Source of the DNA: JBDNFP01 sp041689775
GTDB taxonomy: Bacteria; Bacteroidota; Bacteroidia; Cytophagales; Spirosomataceae
Length of the DNA: 18,956 nt
Direction: 5' to 3'
NCBI GenBank assembly: GCA_041689775.1
Contig: JBDNFP010000420.1
Location: forward strand, 1 to 18,956
In this document: piece after piece, positions 14,928 through 18,956 of the stretch
Layout: every line of letters begins with the position of its first letter
Position numbering within the stretch: the first letter of the stretch is position 1
Translations under genes and position numbers: made by a program
The notes under the pieces: model-generated
Told to the model about the DNA's origin: nothing
Seen by the model: only the letters and a program-made list of their open reading frames with translations
Databases searched by the model: none

Positions 14928-15941
14928 ATGACGCTGCATTTTCACCCTTACGATCTTCGGCTGAGACATACCTTTACCATCACACATGATTCGCGCGACG
15001 TGCAGCCTAGTCTGATTGTGGAGCTGCGACAGGGCGAATTCAGTGGCTACGGGGAAGCAACTTCCAATAAGTATTACTGCATTACGCTGGAAAGTATGAA
15101 AACGGCTCTTAATTCTATCAGGGAGCAAATTGAGCAGTATAGCTGGGGAAACCCGGAAGAGCTCTGGGCCTCCGTATACCCGTTTCTGAAAGATAACCCT
15201 TTTGCCCTCTGTGCCCTGGACGAAGCCGCGCATGATTTGTTTGCCAAGCAGCAAAGGCGAAAAATTTACGAAGTCTGGGGTCTCAACCCTGAGCAAAACC
15301 CCTTGACCAACTATACCATCGGCATCGACTCCATTGAAAAGATGGTAGCAAAAATGCAGGAATTACCCTGGCCATTGTACAAAATCAAGTTAGGTACTCC
15401 CGACGACCTCGCCATTATCCGGGAACTACGCAGGCATACCGACGCTGTGTTTCGGGTAGATGCCAATTGCGCCTGGACCGCCGAACAAGCCATTCGCTAC
15501 TCCCATGAACTCAAATTTCTGGGCGTCGAGTTTATAGAACAACCCCTACCCGCCCGGGATTGGGAAGGTATGAAGACCGTATTTAAAAATAGTGCCCTGC
15601 CCGTCATTGCCGACGAAAGCTGTATCGTCGAAGAGGATGTTGAACGCTGCGCCGGATATTTTCACGGCATTAATATCAAACTTACCAAATGCGGTGGCCT
15701 GACGCCCGCCCGCAAAATGATTACCAAGGCCAAATCATTAGGCATGAAAACCATGGTAGGCTGCATGAACGAGAGTAGCATAGGTATTTCCGCAATAGCG
15801 CACTTACTTCCACTCCTCGACTACGTGGATATGGATGGTACCTTACTGATCAGTAATGATCCTGCTTCGGGGGTCACATTTGACTACGGTAGGGTACTCT
15901 ACGCCGAAGAAAACGGCACCGGAGCCCGATTACTTACCTAG
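14928..15941 (+). CDS. Dipeptide epimerase (L-Ala-D/L-Glu type), enolase superfamily
   Basis: A 337-residue member of the mandelate racemase / muconate-lactonising group. The catalytic lysine pair is KIK (Lys152, Lys154). The three Mg ligands are Asp178 in RVDAN, Glu204 in FIEQP and Asp229 in IADES, and the opposing base is Lys251 in INIKLTKCGG. This K-x-K, D, E, D, K layout is that of L-Ala-D/L-Glu epimerases, which invert the second residue of dipeptides released from murein, allowing their use as nutrients. The N-terminal capping domain (LRHTFTITHDSRD) also fits. Specificity in this family varies with the loop residues, so the true dipeptide may differ. It lies 19 bp upstream of the PLP-enzyme gene, almost certainly in one operon. 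Confidence 0.88.
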   Translation: MTLHFHPYDLRLRHTFTITHDSRDVQPSLIVELRQGEFSGYGEATSNKYYCITLESMKTALNSIREQIEQYSWGNPEELWASVYPFLKDNPFALCALDEAAHDLFAKQQRRKIYEVWGLNPEQNPLTNYTIGIDSIEKMVAKMQELPWPLYKIKLGTPDDLAIIRELRRHTDAVFRVDANCAWTAEQAIRYSHELKFLGVEFIEQPLPARDWEGMKTVFKNSALPVIADESCIVEEDVERCAGYFHGINIKLTKCGGLTPARKMITKAKSLGMKTMVGCMNESSIGISAIAHLLPLLDYVDMDGTLLISNDPASGVTFDYGRVLYAEENGTGARLLT

Positions 15942-15960
15942 TACCTAACGAAACAGATTG

Positions 15961-17064
15961 ATGGCAGCTCTATTTCCGACTAACTCTCTCCCCGGACGTA
16001 CCGTGCAGCTCGCAGATACAGGTGATTACCTGTGGTTTAGCGGAACTGACTACCTCGGTATGGGACATAATGAACCCTATCTGTCCCATCTGCGCAAAGG
16101 ACTGGAAATTTACGGATCTCATTTTGGTAGCTCCCGCAACAACACTCTTCAACTACCTATTTACGAAGCAGCCGAAGCAGCCTTAGCCACCTTTACCGGG
16201 TCGCCTGATGCCTTGGTTGTATCGTCAGGAATGTGGGCAGGACAGCTCCTCATCAAGTACCTCGAAGGGAAACCGCATCAGTTTCATTACGCACCGGGCG
16301 TACATCCGGCCCTGTGGGGAAGTGGCTACGCCCCCACCGCTGATTCGTGGACCGACTGGTTTCGTGCCACGACCCAACGTATGAAGAAAAATCCACCCGG
16401 ACAATCACACGTGCTTTGCACCGACTCCATTGGCTCTCCTTGGGTGGAAGCATTCGACTTATCCCTGCTGCACCAACTACCCGATCATTGTCCCGTTTGG
16501 TTGGTGGTCGATGACTCCCACGGACTGGGAGTCCTGGGTGTTGGTGGAAAGGGTGTTTTTTCGCAATTGCCCGCCGACAAACCCAACCTCCGGGTAGTGG
16601 TAACGTCCTCATTAAATAAAGCGCTGGGAGTACCCGGTGGGGTTATTTTTGGGGATACTGATCTCATGAAGGATATACGAAGTACCGCGTGGTTTTCGGG
16701 TAGTTCGCCGTCGGCACCGGCGTACCTGTACGCTCTACACCAAAATTTATTGTCCGGAGTTTACCCGGAGGCGCACCGAACTCTCATAGAAAACACCGAG
16801 TACTTTACCTCCGTACTTTCATCGTTACAATCGTTCAGCCACGTGGATCGCTACCCGGCTTTTTGTAGCCACGATGCGGCCTTGTACGATCACTTACTTC
16901 AAAATCTGATTCTTACCGCTTGTTTTCCTTACCCAAAGCCGACCGACCAACCCGTTATGCGGTTAGTGGTCTCTGCTTTACACCAAAAAAAAGACCTCGA
17001 CCGATTGGCCGAGGTCTTGGCTAAGTATAACGGGGTCAAGCCTTTTGAATTGAGTAGTCTATGA
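15961..17064 (+). CDS. PLP-dependent aminotransferase / AONS-like enzyme (fold type I)
   Basis: A 367-residue PLP enzyme resembling alpha-oxoamine synthases (8-amino-7-oxononanoate synthase group). Features are the N-terminal YLWFSGTDYLGMG, SHFGSSRNN, the cofactor-binding Asp185 and His187 in VVDDSHGLGVLG, and the Schiff-base Lys220 in SSLNKALGVPGG. The frame begins with a TTG at 15958, but the adjacent ATG at 15961 is the better start. No biotin gene is nearby, so true BioF activity is doubtful. The tight pairing with a dipeptide epimerase suggests a role in handling amino acids or peptides from murein or diet, which is an inference. The 3' end of the gene contains a hairpin that would act as a terminator for minus-strand transcription. 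Confidence 0.85.
   Translation: MAALFPTNSLPGRTVQLADTGDYLWFSGTDYLGMGHNEPYLSHLRKGLEIYGSHFGSSRNNTLQLPIYEAAEAALATFTGSPDALVVSSGMWAGQLLIKYLEGKPHQFHYAPGVHPALWGSGYAPTADSWTDWFRATTQRMKKNPPGQSHVLCTDSIGSPWVEAFDLSLLHQLPDHCPVWLVVDDSHGLGVLGVGGKGVFSQLPADKPNLRVVVTSSLNKALGVPGGVIFGDTDLMKDIRSTAWFSGSSPSAPAYLYALHQNLLSGVYPEAHRTLIENTEYFTSVLSSLQSFSHVDRYPAFCSHDAALYDHLLQNLILTACFPYPKPTDQPVMRLVVSALHQKKDLDRLAEVLAKYNGVKPFELSSL
16985..17018 (-). terminator. Minus-strand intrinsic terminator embedded in a coding region
   Basis: On the minus strand AAGACCTCGGCC (17018-17007), loop AATC, then GGTCGAGGTCTT form a 12-bp stem with one mismatch. It runs straight into eight Ts (16992-16985). It overlaps the last 80 bases of the PLP-enzyme gene, where the plus strand codes for KKDLDRLAEVLAKY. 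On the plus strand the stem has no T tract behind it, so it should be largely one-directional, stopping transcription coming from the 17.6-18.8 kb side. Confidence 0.65.
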
Positions 17065-17187
17065 GTTGAAAGTTGATCTCAGCTACCGTCCATCTGCGAC
17101 TACTGGCAGAGAATAATTCAAGTTTTCAACTTAGAGAATATCAATTGTGCGAATCAAGAAATTGGCAGTTACAGAATGTGTGTATGT

Positions 17188-17515
17188 TGAGCCACAAATC
17201 ACATGCTGACGATAGCAGAGATGCCTAGTATGCAAGCCCTTTATGAAGATTATAACGATAAAGCAGTTTTTATTTTTGTGACGAATGATGAAAGAGCGTC
17301 CATCAACAAATTTATAGCCAAACATCATTACACTTTTCCTATTTATCAGCCTCTTAGTCCCGCTCCTGCCCTTTTAGAAGGGAATAGTTTACCGACCACA
17401 TACCTTATTGATCAATCTGGGAATATTCTTATTAAAAAAACGGGTTCTGCCAATTGGAAAAGTAAGAGATTTATTAGAGTATGTTTTGGAATTTGAAGAC
17501 TTTGCATTAAAGTGA
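17188..17515 (+). pseudogene. Remnant of a TlpA-like thiol-disulfide oxidoreductase
   Basis: From 17212 the frame reads IAEMPSMQALYEDYNDKAVF, then PTTYLIDQSGNIL, the characteristic second half of a TlpA/ResA thioredoxin-fold protein, including the cis-Pro region (NSLPTTYLID). The eight codons before IAEMP, where relatives have W-A-x-W-C-x-x-C, read stop-A-T-N-H-M-L-T: the catalytic cysteines are gone and the Trp position is TGA (17188-17190). No N-terminal domain or signal peptide is recognisable upstream. Near the 3' end the frame breaks at AAAA (about 17457-17461); the next frame supplies VRDLLEYVLEFEDFALK and a stop at 17515. A short open frame from ATG 17203 to 17496 exists but would lack the active site. 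I regard the gene as dead. Confidence 0.75.
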
Positions 17516-17646
17516 ACTATTTTTGTGCTACAATTTATTTTTTATGGAGTGGTGCAGCGTGTTGCCATCTGCATTATCGTATAGTAGGTAGCCTAAGCAA
17601 TGATTGACTTTCACCTCTTGTTACTTCAAAATTTGGCATTTCAAAA

Positions 17647-18818
17647 TCATGATTTCACATTCCTAATGGCTTGCCAACTCCCATTAGTTCCGCTCCTCCA
17701 AAGCCATTCCAAGGGTCCAAACTTGTATTTTCTAAACCACCATTTACTGAACAATATTTGCAATATGAAGAATAACAGCCCCAAGCCTAATGCCACGGTT
17801 CCTGATAGTTTTAACAATAAGCCTAAACCATAGCCATAGTAAATAAAGATGCCAAATGCAGATTGCAACACGTAGGTACTTAGTCCCATTTTTCCAACGG
17901 GAATCAATTGTCTAATAAACTTTCGCGTGCTATCAGATTTATAAAACAGCAATACTGTGCCTATGTAAAATAGGGGAATAAAGATATTGGAAGCATCTTT
18001 AGCAACTGCACCAAAAAAACGTTGATTTTCTAAAGAGGAAGGTGTTGAAAGATAGTAATTCATAAGCAATAGTGGAATCCCAATGATAGCAGATACGAGA
18101 AGAAGTTTGCTAGTTGGAATTTTATCCAGATTCTCGTACTATTTTTTTCGCCCCGCCCAAAGACCTAGCCCGGAATTACCCAGAGTCTTCCACTGAATTT
18201 CAGGTAATTGAATTTATTTATAAATCCGATGGTACGATTAGAAATGATGAGTTTTCTGTATTCACCATTAATAACTAAATCAAAATAAATGGTAGCTTGC
18301 TCCACAGGGTTTAGGCCCTTCAATGTGACATGTACTGTTTCCTGAACAGAAGGTTGAAGGATTGAAATGGTATTGATCAGGATAGTCGGGCCGTTGAAAG
18401 CAAGGAATACACCCATAAGAAATACCAGCTTAGTTGGAACTTACCTGAATAAGACCAGAGCCATTCCAATGACCGTATAAACCGTCAAAAAATTGCCTCG
18501 GTAATGTATGTAATGAACAAGACCAATTAGAAATAGCAGTACTAAACGCCAGACAAATTTTGATGAGCTTTCCGCCTTTTTTTGCTCTAATATTAAATAG
18601 AAACTTAGGCCAAAAAGAAAGGAAAAAATAGCGTAGAATTTTCCTATAAAAAGGTTTTGAATTACAAACTGAGAAAAAGAATCTACGGAATTAAAAATAT
18701 TAAATCCAACATATTGTAGTGGGGTGAAACTTGCCAAATAGCCTTCAAATATATGTGTCATTAATATTCCAAATAAAGCGAAGCCTCTCAAAGCATCTAT
18801 TTCTTCAATTCTTTTCAC
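17647..18818 (-). pseudogene. DUF418 (YeiB-like) membrane protein gene with two stops and a frameshift
   Basis: The N-terminal third (from ATG 18818) has RIEEIDALRGFALFGILMTH, the typical start of DUF418/YeiB and related acyltransferase-like membrane proteins. An in-frame TAA at 18441-18443 interrupts it after MALVLFR, and the same frame continues with VPTKLVFLMGVFLAF. Near 18170 one G is missing from GGGG (GRLWVIP / GLGLWAG), shifting the frame. A TAG at 18139-18141 then interrupts it again before the conserved C-terminal part, which includes LIPVGKMGLSTYVLQSAFG, FSKWWFRKYKFGPLEWLWR and the stop at 17647. Joined up, it would be a roughly 390-residue protein with several transmembrane helices. 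Three independent lesions make real decay far more likely than sequencing error. The locus is clearly AT-richer than the rest of the window. Confidence 0.85.
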
Positions 18819-18956
18819 AGGGCTTTCTTATAAAAACTTATTTCGACCAGAATTGGGTATTTTGCATCACAAAGGAGATAGGAAAGTAGTTATTTTAGTA
18901 CTGATTCAGGTTCAACCGACCACAAAGGTTACTAAATACGAGACTTTTTTCTAAAC
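18819..18956. other. AT-rich upstream region of the DUF418 remnant; no gene seen
   Basis: These 138 bases precede the DUF418 start on the minus strand and run to the window edge. The best promoter-like match on the minus strand is AACCTTTG at about 18924-18931, one mismatch from TAnnTTTG, without a clear -33 partner. No open frame of note was found. Confidence 0.3.

Noticed and set aside
17074..17133. GTTGAAA ... TTTCAAC inverted repeat after the PLP-enzyme gene as its terminator
   Set aside because: Arms of 7 bp are too far apart and no T run follows.
17203..17496. Small intact redoxin gene starting at ATG 17203
   Set aside because: The frame lacks the CxxC and the first half of the fold, and its last residues come from a shifted frame; it is better explained as a remnant.
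1..18956. CRISPR arrays, tRNA or rRNA genes, transposases, toxin-antitoxin pairs, defence or biosynthetic clusters
   Set aside because: Read for on both strands; no direct-repeat arrays, cloverleaf-like segments, transposase motifs or terminal repeats were seen.

Overview
The window looks like a chromosomal segment of a Bacteroidota bacterium, most likely Cytophagales (a Spirosoma/Dyadobacter-like lineage). The grounds are promoter-like sites of the Bacteroidota type (TTG/TTTG, about 19-20 bp, TAnnTTTG), start codons without clear Shine-Dalgarno sequences, Tat-type leaders with RRxFIKK, a lipoprotein leader ending in ACKKG, a short Crp/Fnr regulator, and family resemblances throughout. The lineage is inferred by eye; no database search was possible.

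Layout. (1) 1-4.2 kb, plus strand: a thiolase and a trifunctional-type hydratase/3-hydroxyacyl-CoA dehydrogenase, which together cover the last three steps of fatty-acid beta-oxidation. A decayed small lipoprotein gene lies between them on the minus strand. The thiolase promoter carries a perfect 13-bp inverted repeat over the predicted transcription start, which looks like a repressor operator. (2) 4.4-5.7 kb, minus strand: an FAD-dependent amine-oxidase/desaturase-like flavoprotein. (3) 5.9-7.5 kb, plus strand: an alpha/beta hydrolase with a strong terminator, then a CBS-domain protein. (4) 7.6-9.9 kb, plus strand: two Tat-leader sugar enzymes, a TIM-barrel isomerase/epimerase and a Gfo/Idh/MocA oxidoreductase split by a 1-nt frameshift, closed by a strong hairpin. 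(5) 9.95-13.8 kb, minus strand: a heavy-metal P1B ATPase, a Crp/Fnr-type regulator and an Old Yellow Enzyme, all in the same direction. (6) 13.97-17.06 kb, plus strand: NAD kinase, a dipeptide epimerase and an AONS-like PLP enzyme. (7) 17.1-18.96 kb: an AT-richer stretch holding two clearly broken genes, a thioredoxin-like fragment without its CxxC and a DUF418 membrane protein with two stop codons and a frameshift.

The most notable signals are regulatory or lesions. A perfect TGTGA-N6-TCACA site lies just past the stop codon of a Crp-like gene whose recognition helix keeps the Arg-Glu-x-x-x-Arg pattern of E. coli CRP, and it sits upstream of a promoter-like sequence for the Old Yellow Enzyme gene. 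The P-type ATPase has DKTRT in place of the near-invariant DKTGT. A strong minus-strand terminator is embedded in the 3' end of the plus-strand PLP-enzyme gene. I found no CRISPR array, rRNA, tRNA, insertion sequence or recognisable defence system, and I do not claim a wholly new system here.
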